Source of the DNA: Geminicoccus sp036263595
GTDB lineage: Bacteria; Pseudomonadota; Alphaproteobacteria; Geminicoccales; Geminicoccaceae
Assembly (NCBI RefSeq): GCF_036263595.1
Contig: NZ_DATAGQ010000200.1
Coordinates: forward strand, 1 to 64,000
Length of the DNA: 64,000 nt
Direction of reading: 5' to 3'
This document shows, one piece after another, positions 8,939-17,140 of this stretch (positions within the stretch are counted from its first letter, which is position 1; each line of letters opens with the position of its first letter). Under the pieces are notes generated by a model, which searched no databases, was not told where the DNA came from, and was given only the letters and a program-made list of their open reading frames with translations. The translations under genes and the position numbers were made by a program.

Positions 8939-9429
8939 CCTTGAGCGTGAACGGACAGAGCCACACAGTGGAGTCCGAGCTCGATACGCCGCTCCTCTAC
9001 GTCCTGCGCGATGATCTCGGGCTCAACGGCGCCAAGTATGGCTGCGGCCTGGGCCAGTGCGGCTCCTGCACCGTCTTGGTCGACGGCGCGCCCGTGTTCT
9101 CCTGCGTGACGCCCATCCTCCTCCTGGAGGGCCGCGAGATCACGACGGTGGAAGGCCTGGGCACGGTGGACGAGCCGGGGCCGATGCAGCGTGCCTTCAT
9201 CGAGGAGCAGGCTGCCCAGTGCGGCTACTGCATCCCCGGCATGATGATGCGGGCCCAGGCCCTCCTCGAGCGCAATCCCTCGGCTGGCGATGCCGAGATC
9301 CGGGCGGCGCTGGAGCCGAACCTGTGCCGCTGCGGCACCCATATGCGGATCCTCAAGGCCGTGCGCCGGGCCGGGCAGCTCATGCAGTCGGCGGCGGCAC
9401 CCGGAGCGAGCGAAGGAGCCGCGTCATGA
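8929..9429 (+). CDS. 2Fe-2S subunit of a molybdenum hydroxylase (IorA-like)
   Basis: A 166-residue small subunit of the xanthine-dehydrogenase superfamily. The plant-ferredoxin-type cluster uses C39, C44, C47 and C59, and the second cluster uses C98, C101, C133 and C135, the complete set for two [2Fe-2S] centres that pass electrons from the molybdenum site. There is no signal peptide of its own, so it should be exported by hitch-hiking on the Tat signal of the large subunit. It overlaps the cytochrome gene upstream (10 nt) and the large-subunit gene downstream (ATGA). Relatives include isoquinoline 1-oxidoreductase alpha and aldehyde dehydrogenase small subunits. Confidence 0.92.
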   Translation: MAVTLSVNGQSHTVESELDTPLLYVLRDDLGLNGAKYGCGLGQCGSCTVLVDGAPVFSCVTPILLLEGREITTVEGLGTVDEPGPMQRAFIEEQAAQCGYCIPGMMMRAQALLERNPSAGDAEIRAALEPNLCRCGTHMRILKAVRRAGQLMQSAAAPGASEGAAS

Positions 9430-11681
9430 CCGGCCTTGGTATCGAGCGCCCGACCCGCCGCGGGCTGCTTGCCGGCAGCGGTGCCTTGATCGTCAGCTTC
9501 TCCATGCTCTCGCGGGCTTTCTGCCAGGAAGGCGAGGTCCAGAATGTCGGCCGCGAGCCGGAAGTGGCCCCCGAACTGCCGGGCAGCCTGTCTGAGGACC
9601 CCATCCTCGACAGCTGGATCCGGATCGATCCCGACGGCGGCATCACCGTGTTCACCGGCAAGGCCGAACTCGGCCAGGGGGTGAAGACCGCGATCATCCA
9701 GATCGCGGCGGAAGAGCTGGAAGTCGATCCCGCCGCCATCGAGCTGGTCACCGCAGATACCGGCCGCACGCCCAACGAAGGTTTCACCGCGGGCAGCCAG
9801 AGCATGCAGAACAGCGGCACCGGAATCCGGCATGCCGCCGTCCAGGTCCGCGAGATCCTGATCGGCCAGGCGGCCGGCCGCCTGCAGCTCGGCGTCGACC
9901 AGCTGCGGGCAGAGGCCGGCGCGGTGGTCGCTCCCGATGGGCGCCGCCTGCCCTACGGCGAACTGGTCGAGGACCAGCTTCTCCACATCGAGGCCGTGCC
10001 GCAGACCAGGCTGAAGCCCACCGACCAGTTCCGGATCATGGGCACCTCCATGCCGCGGGTGGACATCCCTGCGAAGGTGACCGGTGGCCCGGCCTATGTG
10101 CAGGACATGCGGCTGCCTCGCATGCTGCATGCCCGCATCATACGCCCGCCCAGCTACCAGGCCCGCCTGCTGGAGTTCGATGCGGCTCCGGTCGAACAGA
10201 TGCCCGGCGTGGTCTCGATCGTGCGCGACGGCAGCTTCCTGGCGGTGGTCGCGGAAAAGGAGTTCCAGGCGATCAAGGCCATGCGTGCCTTGAGTACCCG
10301 CGCCCGCTGGCAGGAAGAGGCCTCCCTGCCACCTTCGGCAGATCTCCCGCAGCTCGTGCGCGACATCCCCGTCCACGAGGACGGAATCGTCGCCGAGGTG
10401 CTGGCCGCACCGGTGGGCGTGGAAAAGACCTACGAGGCGACCTTCACCCGCCCCTACCAGATCCACGGCTCGATCGGCCCGTCCTGTGCCGTGGGCCTGT
10501 TCGAGAACGGCGTGATGACGGTCTGGACGCATACGCAGGGTGTCTATCCCGATCGCAAGGCCATCGCCGAGATGCTGGGCATGCCGCCCGAGCAGGTGCG
10601 CTGCATCCATACTGAGGGTTCCGGCTGCTATGGCCACAACGCTGCGGACGACGCGGCCGCCGATGCGGCCCTGCTCGCCCATGCCGTTCCCGGCCGTCCC
10701 GTACGCGTGCAATGGATGCGCGAGCAGGAGCATGCCTGGGAGCCCTTCGGCCCCGCCATGGTCACGCATGTCCGCGCCGGCCTGAACAGCTCCGGCCGGA
10801 TCGCGGAATGGAACTACGAGCTATGGAGCAACACGCACACGACCAGGCCAGGCCCGGCCGGTGCGTTGCTGGCGGCCCGGCATCTGGCCCAGCCGTTTCC
10901 TCCGCAGGAGCCCAAGCTCCAGATCACGCCGTCCGGCAATGGCGACCGCAACGCCGACCCGCTCTACACCATCCCGAGCAAGCGAGTGGTCTGGCACTTT
11001 CTGAAGGACATGCCGCTGCGCGTCTCGGCGCTCCGGGCGCTTGGCGCCTACGCGAACGTGTTCTCGGTCGAGAGCACCATGGACGAGCTGGCAATCATGG
11101 CCGGGGTCGACCCGGTGGAGTTCCGCCTGCGGCACCTGGACGACCCGCGCGCCCGCGACGTCATCGTGAAGGCCGCAGAGCAGTTCGGCTGGGCGACGAC
11201 GACCATGCCGCCCAATCACGGCCGCGGCATCGGCTTTGCCCGCTATAAGAACCACGCAGCCTACCTGGCCCTCGTCGTGGAGGTCGAGGTGGAGCGTGAC
11301 AGCGGACGTCTGCGGATCGTCCGAGCCGTGGCGGCCATCGACAGCGGCGAGATCGTCAACCCGGACGGCATCCGCAACCAGACCGAGGGCGGCATCCTGC
11401 AGGCGGCCAGCTGGACGCTCTACGAGGCGGTAAGCTTCGACGACACTCGCATCACCAGCATCGACTGGTCGAGCTACCCGATCCTGCGCTTCGGCGCCGT
11501 GCCGGACAGCATCGAGGTCCACATCATGGACCGCCCCGGCGAGCCGTTCCTCGGCACGGCGGAAGCGGCCCAGGGACCCACAGCCGCGGCGATCGGCAAC
11601 GCCCTGCGGGATGCCACCGGCAAGCGTTTCACCGACCTTCCCCTGAACCGGGCAAGGGTGAAGCAGTTGATCGGCGCTTAA
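9426..11681 (+). CDS. Molybdopterin-binding large subunit of a periplasmic aldehyde/isoquinoline-type oxidoreductase
   Basis: A 751-residue catalytic subunit. It starts with a twin-arginine signal (RPTRRGLLAGSGALIVSFSM, about residues 8-27), so the folded cofactor-loaded enzyme is exported. Family motifs include VFTGKAELGQGVKTA at about 76-90, GSIGPSCAVG, EGSGCYGHNAADDA (molybdopterin contact), LRALGAYANVFSVE, and FLGTAEAAQGPTAAAIGNAL near the C-terminus, where the conserved Glu is the likely catalytic base. The single-chain large subunit with separate 2Fe-2S subunit and a cytochrome partner is the IorB/aldehyde dehydrogenase arrangement rather than cytosolic xanthine dehydrogenase, which also carries FAD. 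The ATG at 9426 overlaps the upstream stop. The substrate is unknown; aldehydes or N-heterocycles are usual. Confidence 0.9.
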   Translation: MTGLGIERPTRRGLLAGSGALIVSFSMLSRAFCQEGEVQNVGREPEVAPELPGSLSEDPILDSWIRIDPDGGITVFTGKAELGQGVKTAIIQIAAEELEVDPAAIELVTADTGRTPNEGFTAGSQSMQNSGTGIRHAAVQVREILIGQAAGRLQLGVDQLRAEAGAVVAPDGRRLPYGELVEDQLLHIEAVPQTRLKPTDQFRIMGTSMPRVDIPAKVTGGPAYVQDMRLPRMLHARIIRPPSYQARLLEFDAAPVEQMPGVVSIVRDGSFLAVVAEKEFQAIKAMRALSTRARWQEEASLPPSADLPQLVRDIPVHEDGIVAEVLAAPVGVEKTYEATFTRPYQIHGSIGPSCAVGLFENGVMTVWTHTQGVYPDRKAIAEMLGMPPEQVRCIHTEGSGCYGHNAADDAAADAALLAHAVPGRPVRVQWMREQEHAWEPFGPAMVTHVRAGLNSSGRIAEWNYELWSNTHTTRPGPAGALLAARHLAQPFPPQEPKLQITPSGNGDRNADPLYTIPSKRVVWHFLKDMPLRVSALRALGAYANVFSVESTMDELAIMAGVDPVEFRLRHLDDPRARDVIVKAAEQFGWATTTMPPNHGRGIGFARYKNHAAYLALVVEVEVERDSGRLRIVRAVAAIDSGEIVNPDGIRNQTEGGILQAASWTLYEAVSFDDTRITSIDWSSYPILRFGAVPDSIEVHIMDRPGEPFLGTAEAAQGPTAAAIGNALRDATGKRFTDLPLNRARVKQLIGA

Positions 11682-11691
11682 GCCCGGTACC

Positions 11692-13173
11692 TCAGTCGAC
11701 GACCGTCTCGATCGTCGCGAGCAGCCCGCGCTCATCGATCATGCGCCGGTAGCCCACGAAACTCGCCACGAAGCCTGGATGCTGCTCCAGCTTCAGCGGC
11801 AGGAGCGTGCTGATGCGTAGCGGCGCCGTTGGATCGGGATCCAGAGCCAGCGCCCGATCCGACGGCCCCAGATTGGGTTCGATCGGATCGAAGCGCTGGC
11901 CGCGGTCGTCGATGCCACCGAGGTAGCGTGCGAAGCCGGCCAGCATGACCGCCAGGCGCCGGTGGTCCCGGTTCCCGTCCAGGCAGGTCCTGATCGTCTC
12001 GGACAGGAATACCGGGATCTTCGAGCCACTGTCCGAGGTCAGGCGCGCCAGCTGGTCGTTGATGGCGGGATTCGCGAAGCGCTCCAGCACGATGTCCCGG
12101 TAGCGGTCGAGCGGCATGTCGGGCGGTGCCGTGAGCAGCGGGATCACGTCCTGGTTCAGGAAGGTCCTGAGCAGGGTCAGGACGCGCGCATCCGCCATCG
12201 CCTCATGGACGAAGGTGTAGCCGCCGACCTGGCCTGGGTACGACAGCATGATGTGCGAGGCGTTGAGCATGCGCAGCTTGATCTGCTCGTAGCCCTTCAC
12301 ATCGTGGGTGAACTGCACGCCCACCTTCTCCAGCGCCGGCCGGCCATTGCAGAACCGGTCCTCCACGACCCACTGGATGAAATCCTCGGCGAAGATCGGC
12401 GCCCGGTCCTCGACCCCGGTCATCTCGTTCAGCCGGCGGATGTCGGCCGGCAGGACGGCCGGGGTGATCCGGTCGACCATGCAGGCGGGAAAGGCGACCT
12501 GTGCCTCGATCCAATCAGCAAGATCGGGATCATGGGCGCGGGCGAAGGCCAGGACCGCCGCCTTGGCGACCTCGCCATTGTGCTGGAGGTTGTCGCAGGA
12601 CAGCACGGTGAAAGGCTTGGTGCCGGCAGCACGCCGCTTCGCCAGCGCCATCGTGATGAAGCCGAACACGCTCTTCGGCCGGTCCGGGTTCGCCAGGTCG
12701 TGCACGATATCGGGCGCATCCAGCCAAAAGGCGCCGGTCTTGTCGTCGATATTGTAGCCGCCTTCGGTGATCGTCATCGACACGATGCGGATGGCGGGAT
12801 CGCTGAGGCGGGCAACTGCCGCCGCCGGATCGGCCGGTGCGAACAGGTACTCGACGATCGAGCCGATCACGCTGCTGGTGGGTTGGCCGGACGGCGGGAA
12901 GACGCTCAGCGTGTAAAGGCCGGCCTGGGCCTGCAGGGCCTCCGCCTTGGCCCGCTCGGCCGGACTGTCGACGATCCCCACCCCGAGGATGCCCCAGCCC
13001 TCCTGGTCCGGCAGGGACAGGCACTGGTCCAGGTAGACTGCCTGGTGGGCGCGGTGGAAGTTGCCCACGCTCAAGTGCGCGATGCCTGGGGACACGCGGC
13101 TGCGGTCGTAGGACGGGCGGCCGATCCGCTCCGGCAGGTTGGACAGCGTGTCCTGGCCCAGCGCCACCATCAT
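11692..13173 (-). CDS. Mannitol 2-dehydrogenase / fructuronate reductase family polyol dehydrogenase
   Basis: A 493-residue long-chain polyol dehydrogenase, NAD-dependent and zinc-independent, that interconverts a sugar alcohol or aldonate and a ketose. It has the N-terminal GIAHLSVGNFHRAHQAVYLD and the catalytic KLRMLNASH (Lys, Asn, His), with SMTITEGGYN and SCDNLQHNG also characteristic. Length is normal. ATG codons at 13173 and 13170 both lie near GGGGGAG; I take the first. Mannitol/arabinitol 2-dehydrogenase is the best guess, with fructuronate or tagaturonate reductase as alternatives. It converges with the molybdenum enzyme gene (10 bp between stops). Sugar-uptake and uronic-acid genes occur elsewhere in the window, but a functional link is only a suggestion. 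Confidence 0.88.
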   Translation of the reverse strand: MMVALGQDTLSNLPERIGRPSYDRSRVSPGIAHLSVGNFHRAHQAVYLDQCLSLPDQEGWGILGVGIVDSPAERAKAEALQAQAGLYTLSVFPPSGQPTSSVIGSIVEYLFAPADPAAAVARLSDPAIRIVSMTITEGGYNIDDKTGAFWLDAPDIVHDLANPDRPKSVFGFITMALAKRRAAGTKPFTVLSCDNLQHNGEVAKAAVLAFARAHDPDLADWIEAQVAFPACMVDRITPAVLPADIRRLNEMTGVEDRAPIFAEDFIQWVVEDRFCNGRPALEKVGVQFTHDVKGYEQIKLRMLNASHIMLSYPGQVGGYTFVHEAMADARVLTLLRTFLNQDVIPLLTAPPDMPLDRYRDIVLERFANPAINDQLARLTSDSGSKIPVFLSETIRTCLDGNRDHRRLAVMLAGFARYLGGIDDRGQRFDPIEPNLGPSDRALALDPDPTAPLRISTLLPLKLEQHPGFVASFVGYRRMIDERGLLATIETVVD

Positions 13174-13335
13174 GCTTCTCCCCCGATCCAACGGCTATGC
13201 TCTCGCCGTCGACTCTATGGCGGATGGCCGCCATCGTCACGCCCGCCAGGACAGGCGATGCATGCCGGGGCCTTGTGCCGGTTCGGGATCGCCGGCAGGA
13301 ACGGCCCGTTCGCGCGACACAGGGAGGTACGAACG

Positions 13336-13641
13336 TTGCCCAAGATGACGATCATCGTCGAGTTTGACATCCTGGAAGGCCAGGAAGCCGAGTTCACCCG
13401 CCTGATCAGCGAACATGCGCGCCTGACCCGGGAAGAGGAGGAAGGCTGCCTCCGATTCGAGGTGATCAAGCCCATCGAGCGCGACGGCACCCCGATCCCC
13501 AACAAGCTGTTGGTGAACGAGCTCTATGCCGACGAGGCGGCGCTGACCCGGCACGAGCAGAACCCGCGCATGCCGGGTCTGCGCGAGCAGACCGGACCGC
13601 TCCTGGCCGGCCGGCGCCTGATCCTGGCTGAGGAGAGCTGA
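13336..13641 (+). CDS. Antibiotic biosynthesis monooxygenase (ABM) domain protein
   Basis: A 101-residue single-domain protein of the dimeric alpha/beta-barrel ABM fold. It has a first strand MTIIVEFDILEGQEAEF, the helix LISEHARLTREEEEGCLRFEV, and NELYADEAALTRHEQ, in the usual order for quinol- or anthrone-type monooxygenases and many stress-linked relatives that act without cofactor. A strong ribosome binding site (AGGGAGGT, 13321-13328) is seven bases from a TTG at 13336 but sixteen from the ATG at 13345, so I choose the TTG. It stands alone, divergent from the polyol dehydrogenase and convergent with the efflux gene. The function could be detoxification of a quinone or a heme-like substrate; it is not specified by sequence. 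Confidence 0.8.
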   Translation: MPKMTIIVEFDILEGQEAEFTRLISEHARLTREEEEGCLRFEVIKPIERDGTPIPNKLLVNELYADEAALTRHEQNPRMPGLREQTGPLLAGRRLILAEES

Positions 13642-13654
13642 GCCGGCCACTGTT

Positions 13655-15115
13655 CTAGGCGGTCCGCCGGAAAACGCGCTGGACCGGGATCAGCCAGGCG
13701 GTGAGGCAAGCCAGCACCGCCATGACCAGGATCCCCCAGAACGACAGGTGCAGGGAGCGGTCCAGAACGCCCTGCACCTGCAGGTTGGCGGCGGCAGTGG
13801 CCAGTCCGTTCCCCCCTTCCAGCACGGCATGGACCTGCGCCTCCAGGCCACGGGATGCGTAGTGCGCGATCCCGTAGTTCAGGATGGCACCCAGCACGGT
13901 GGCGCCGAGCGTGTTGCCGAGGCTGCGGGCGAACAGGTTGGACGAGGTGGCGCTGCCGCGGGCCGACCAGTCGACGCTGTCCTGGATCAGCACGATGCTG
14001 GTGATGCTGAGCGTACCCATGCCGAAGCCCATGATGAACGAGCCGATGCCGGCCAGTGCCACGTGGCTGCCCGGGGCCAGCAGCAGCAGGAAGGCCGCCC
14101 CGATCGGGAAGACGACGGCACCGAAGCGCAGCGTGTTGCGGATGCCGAACGTCCGGTAGAGCCGGCCGGAGATGCTGACGGCGAGCGGCCAGCCGATGAT
14201 CAGCATGGTGAGCGTGAAGCCGGCCAGCATGGGCGAGCGGCCAAGCACGCCCTGGACATAGAGCGGCAGCACCGTGGTGAGCCCGATCAGCGCCATGCCA
14301 GCCAGCACGGTGGCGCTGTTGCAGGCGGCGATCAACGGGCGGCTCCACAGTTCCAGGGAGATCATGGGCTCGGGTGCCCGCTTCTCGTGCCAAAGGAAAA
14401 GGCCGCCGCCGACGACGAAGAGCAGGCCGAACGGGAGGAGGAAGCTGATGGATGCGCTAGCCTCGGTCAGGATGACCAGGAGGGAGACGATCGCGATCGA
14501 GAAGAGGGCTGCACCCAGATAGTCGATCCGGTGCTCCCTTCGTTCCACACGCTCGTGGAGGAACATGAGCAGGCCGGCGATCGCGAGCAGGCCGAACGGG
14601 ATGTTCGCCCAGAAGATCCAGGCCCAGTGCATCCGCTCGACGATCAAGCCACCCGCCAGCGGCCCGATGACGGCGGAGGAAGCCCAGACTGCGGACAGGA
14701 CGCCTTGGACCTTGCCGCGCTTTTCCAGGGAGTAGAGGTCCCCGACGATCGTCACCGTGATCGGCTGGATGGCGCCCGCCCCCAGCCCCTGCAGCAGCCG
14801 GAACACAATCAGGGACGGCATCGACCAGGCGAATCCGCAGAGCAGCGAGGCCAGGAGGAACAGCGCCACGCCGCCGATCAGCATGGGCTTGCGGCCGAAG
14901 ATGTCGGACAGCTTGCCGTAGATCACGGTCGTCGTGGTCTGGGCGAGCAGGAAAGCCGAGAACACCCAGCTGTAATAGGCAAAGCCGCCGAGCTGGCCGA
15001 CGATGTGGGGCATTGCGGTCGCGACGATGGTGGCCTCGATCGCGACCATGAACGTGGCCAGGATGATGGCCGCGATGATGTACGGGCGTCGCGAGATGGA
15101 CGCATCGGCGGACAT
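13655..15115 (-). CDS. DHA2-type MFS multidrug efflux transporter (EmrB/QacA family)
   Basis: A 486-residue integral membrane protein with about fourteen hydrophobic segments, the pattern of drug:H+ antiporters of the 14-TM DHA2 group. Motif A-like GKLSDIFGRKPMLIGG follows TM2, motif C-like ASSAVIGPLAGGLIVE is in TM5, and MVAIEATIVATAMPHI in TM1 is the typical DHA2 motif D1. The ATG at 15115 follows AAGGAA; a longer frame to 15289 lacks hydrophobic character. The gene stands alone, back to back with the DUF892 stress gene. Export of lipophilic compounds is the family role; the substrate is not predictable. Confidence 0.9.
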   Translation of the reverse strand: MSADASISRRPYIIAAIILATFMVAIEATIVATAMPHIVGQLGGFAYYSWVFSAFLLAQTTTTVIYGKLSDIFGRKPMLIGGVALFLLASLLCGFAWSMPSLIVFRLLQGLGAGAIQPITVTIVGDLYSLEKRGKVQGVLSAVWASSAVIGPLAGGLIVERMHWAWIFWANIPFGLLAIAGLLMFLHERVERREHRIDYLGAALFSIAIVSLLVILTEASASISFLLPFGLLFVVGGGLFLWHEKRAPEPMISLELWSRPLIAACNSATVLAGMALIGLTTVLPLYVQGVLGRSPMLAGFTLTMLIIGWPLAVSISGRLYRTFGIRNTLRFGAVVFPIGAAFLLLLAPGSHVALAGIGSFIMGFGMGTLSITSIVLIQDSVDWSARGSATSSNLFARSLGNTLGATVLGAILNYGIAHYASRGLEAQVHAVLEGGNGLATAAANLQVQGVLDRSLHLSFWGILVMAVLACLTAWLIPVQRVFRRTA

Positions 15116-15202
15116 GGCATTCCTTGCGGGCTTCGATATGGAAGCCTGACATATGTTCCAGGACATCGCCCGGGTCGACCTCCATGCGGTGGATCCAGGG
15201 CA

Positions 15203-15227
15203 GGAACTTCCTGTTCGGGGAGTCGTT
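15203..15227 (+). promoter_or_regulatory. EcfG-type (general stress response) promoter
   Basis: GGAAC at 15203-15207 and CGTT at 15224-15227 are separated by exactly 16 bases, matching the alphaproteobacterial EcfG sigma-factor consensus GGAAC-N16/17-CGTT. The element ends 33 bases before the ATG of a DUF892 gene, a family typically induced by stress, which supports the call. Confidence 0.6.
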
Positions 15228-15260
15228 GAGCAGCCGATGCACCAGCTTCGGAGGCCAAAG

Positions 15261-15797
15261 ATGGCTGCGACTAAAGAGAAGACCCTCAACGACGCCTTCT
15301 ACGAAACGCTCAAGGACGTATTCTATGCCGAGCGCCAGTCCGTGCGGGCACTGGGCAAGGCTGCGAAGAACGCCAAGTCCGACCAGCTGAAGCAGGCGTT
15401 CGAGAAGCACCGTGACGAGAGCGCCAACCAGGTCGAGCGCCTGAACCAGGTCTTCGAGATGCTGGGCAAGGCTGCCCGTGGCAAGACCTGCGAGGCGACG
15501 CAGGGCCTGCAGGCCGAGATGGAAGAGGATCTCGAGGACTTCGGTGACAGCCCGGCCGGCGATGCCGTCCTGATCGGTGCTGCCCAGGCCCTGGAGCACT
15601 ACGAGATCGCGCGCTACGGTACGCTCAAGACCTGGGCCTCGCAGCTCGGCATGACCGACGCCGCGCGCCTGCTCGACGAGACGCTTCAGGAAGAGAAGCG
15701 CACCGACGAGCTGCTCACCCAGATCGCCGAGCAGTCGGCCAACCAGGAAGCCGAGCAGGGCGGTCAGGCGTCGCAGCGCAAGTCGACCAAGAAGTAA
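15261..15797 (+). CDS. DUF892 / YciE-YciF ferritin-like stress protein
   Basis: A 178-residue protein of the YciE/YciF (DUF892) family, a four-helix ferritin-like bundle. It shows LNDAFYETLKDVFYAERQ at the start, FEKHRDESANQVERLNQVFE in helix two, GAAQALEHYEIARYGTLK in helix three and LLDETLQEEKRTDELLTQIA in helix four; the Glu and His residues of helices one, two and three are where a di-iron site would sit. The C-terminal 20 residues are charged and low-complexity. The ATG at 15261 follows GGAGG by six bases. The gene is monocistronic, with an EcfG-like promoter upstream and a hairpin downstream. Members are commonly stress-induced; their molecular activity is not established. Confidence 0.88.
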   Translation: MAATKEKTLNDAFYETLKDVFYAERQSVRALGKAAKNAKSDQLKQAFEKHRDESANQVERLNQVFEMLGKAARGKTCEATQGLQAEMEEDLEDFGDSPAGDAVLIGAAQALEHYEIARYGTLKTWASQLGMTDAARLLDETLQEEKRTDELLTQIAEQSANQEAEQGGQASQRKSTKK

Positions 15798-15822
15798 GGC
15801 TCCGCCTAGCACGAGGCCAGGT

Positions 15823-15851
15823 CCGGCTGCAGTCAAGCAGGCTGCAGCCGG
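15823..15851 (+). terminator. Stem-loop after the DUF892 gene
   Basis: CCGGCTGCAG and CTGCAGCCGG form a perfect 10-bp stem around a 9-base loop, 26 bases after the DUF892 stop codon. There is no U-tract after it, so it may act as a weak terminator or only as a 3' stabilising hairpin. Confidence 0.5.
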
Positions 15852-15871
15852 CTCCCATGTCGGGGTAGAGT

Positions 15872-17032
15872 GTGCGGTTGATCGAGTTGCCGAAGGCAGC
15901 CTCCCGTGGCCGCGGCCGGGCGCATCGGGTATTTCATCCGCTGTCGGGTGCCGATCTTAGCACCCTCCTGAAGGTATGGATAAAGGGCGGCTCGCCGTCG
16001 CTGCAGAGGTGCCATGTTCCCTGGGTGGCGCTCGCCTCAGCCCTCGGGCGGCTGCCGTTCACGGCGCTGGAAAGCCTGGCACGTCATACCCTGCTCGACA
16101 CCGCCTGCCTGCCCGCCCCGATCTTCGTGGTAGGCTACTGGCGCAGCGGCACCACCCATTTTGCCAATGTGCTCAGCCGCTGGCAGGGTCTGGGCATGCT
16201 GCCGCCCATTGCCGTCGGCCTTCCCCACGAAGCGCTGGGGCTGGCACGGCTGGCGGCTCCCTTCATCGAGCAATTCTATCCGAAGACGCGGCTGATCGAT
16301 CCGGTCCCGTTGGGACCTGAGCTGCCGCAGGAGGACGAGCTGGCGCTCGCCAACATGTCCTCCTTGTCGTTCTACCACGGAATCTATTTCCCGAGGCATG
16401 CGCGGGAATGGATCGACCGGGGCCTGTTCTTCGATGGCGCCACGCCTTGCCAGATCGAGGCCTGGAAGCGCGCCCTGCATGACTTCCTGACCGTCATGAC
16501 GATCCACCAGGGCCGCCGCCCTGTGCTCGTCCGCAACCCCGCCCACAGCGCGCGCGTCCCCCTGCTAAGATCGCTTTGGCCGAACGCGAAGTTCATCCAC
16601 CTTTATCGCGACCCCTATGTCGTCCAGGCGTCGGCCAGCCGCATGTTCCGCACCTTGTTTAGGGAGCTGGCCCTGCAGGAGAGTGACGTCGACACGGACG
16701 ATCTGGTGCTGCGCACCTATCCGCGGATGCTGACGACCCTGCTGCGTGATGCGGAGCAGCTTCCAGCCGGCAGCTTTGCCGAAGTGCAGTTCGAGGCGTT
16801 CGAGCGAGATCCGATCGGCCAGTTGCGGCGTATCTTCGACGAACTGGGGCTTGAGGGCTTCGGCGAGGCGAAGGTTGCGTTTGCGGCCTATCTCGAGACG
16901 GTGAAGTCTTATCGGAAGGCAGACCATCATCTCGATGTCGAGATGGTGCGACGCATCGAGAAGAACTGGCAGCCGGTGCTTCAGCGGTGGAGCTATCCGG
17001 CACCGTCGCACGGCCCTCTCGTCCAAGGCTGA
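15872..17032 (+). CDS. PAPS-dependent sulfotransferase family protein
   Basis: A 386-residue cytosolic sulfotransferase-like protein. The 5'-phosphosulfate loop is YWRSGTTH at about 89-96, and the 3'-phosphate binding region is LVRNPAHSARVPLLRSLWP, followed by KFIHLYRDPYVVQASASRMF. These are the two expected PAPS contacts in the right order. The GTG start at 15872 has only a weak upstream purine run and the first 40 residues are poorly conserved in character, so the true start could be later. It precedes the carotenoid operon by 108 bp on the same strand. Sulfation of a carotenoid, lipid or sugar is conceivable, but the acceptor is unknown. Confidence 0.75.
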   Translation: MRLIELPKAASRGRGRAHRVFHPLSGADLSTLLKVWIKGGSPSLQRCHVPWVALASALGRLPFTALESLARHTLLDTACLPAPIFVVGYWRSGTTHFANVLSRWQGLGMLPPIAVGLPHEALGLARLAAPFIEQFYPKTRLIDPVPLGPELPQEDELALANMSSLSFYHGIYFPRHAREWIDRGLFFDGATPCQIEAWKRALHDFLTVMTIHQGRRPVLVRNPAHSARVPLLRSLWPNAKFIHLYRDPYVVQASASRMFRTLFRELALQESDVDTDDLVLRTYPRMLTTLLRDAEQLPAGSFAEVQFEAFERDPIGQLRRIFDELGLEGFGEAKVAFAAYLETVKSYRKADHHLDVEMVRRIEKNWQPVLQRWSYPAPSHGPLVQG

Positions 17033-17140
17033 CGGTGTTCGCCTTCGCCGCGAACCGGCCGGCCGGATTCGTCCTCCTGCCGAACGCCTTGCCAGGGCAA
17101 CGGCAGGGACTAGGTTGCGTGCTGGGGAGGCGATCGACGC

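Noticed and set aside
13748..15229. Plus-strand frame of 493 codons opposite the MFS gene
   Set aside because: Highly charged, Gln/Asp/Gly-rich antisense translation of a membrane protein gene; no domain.
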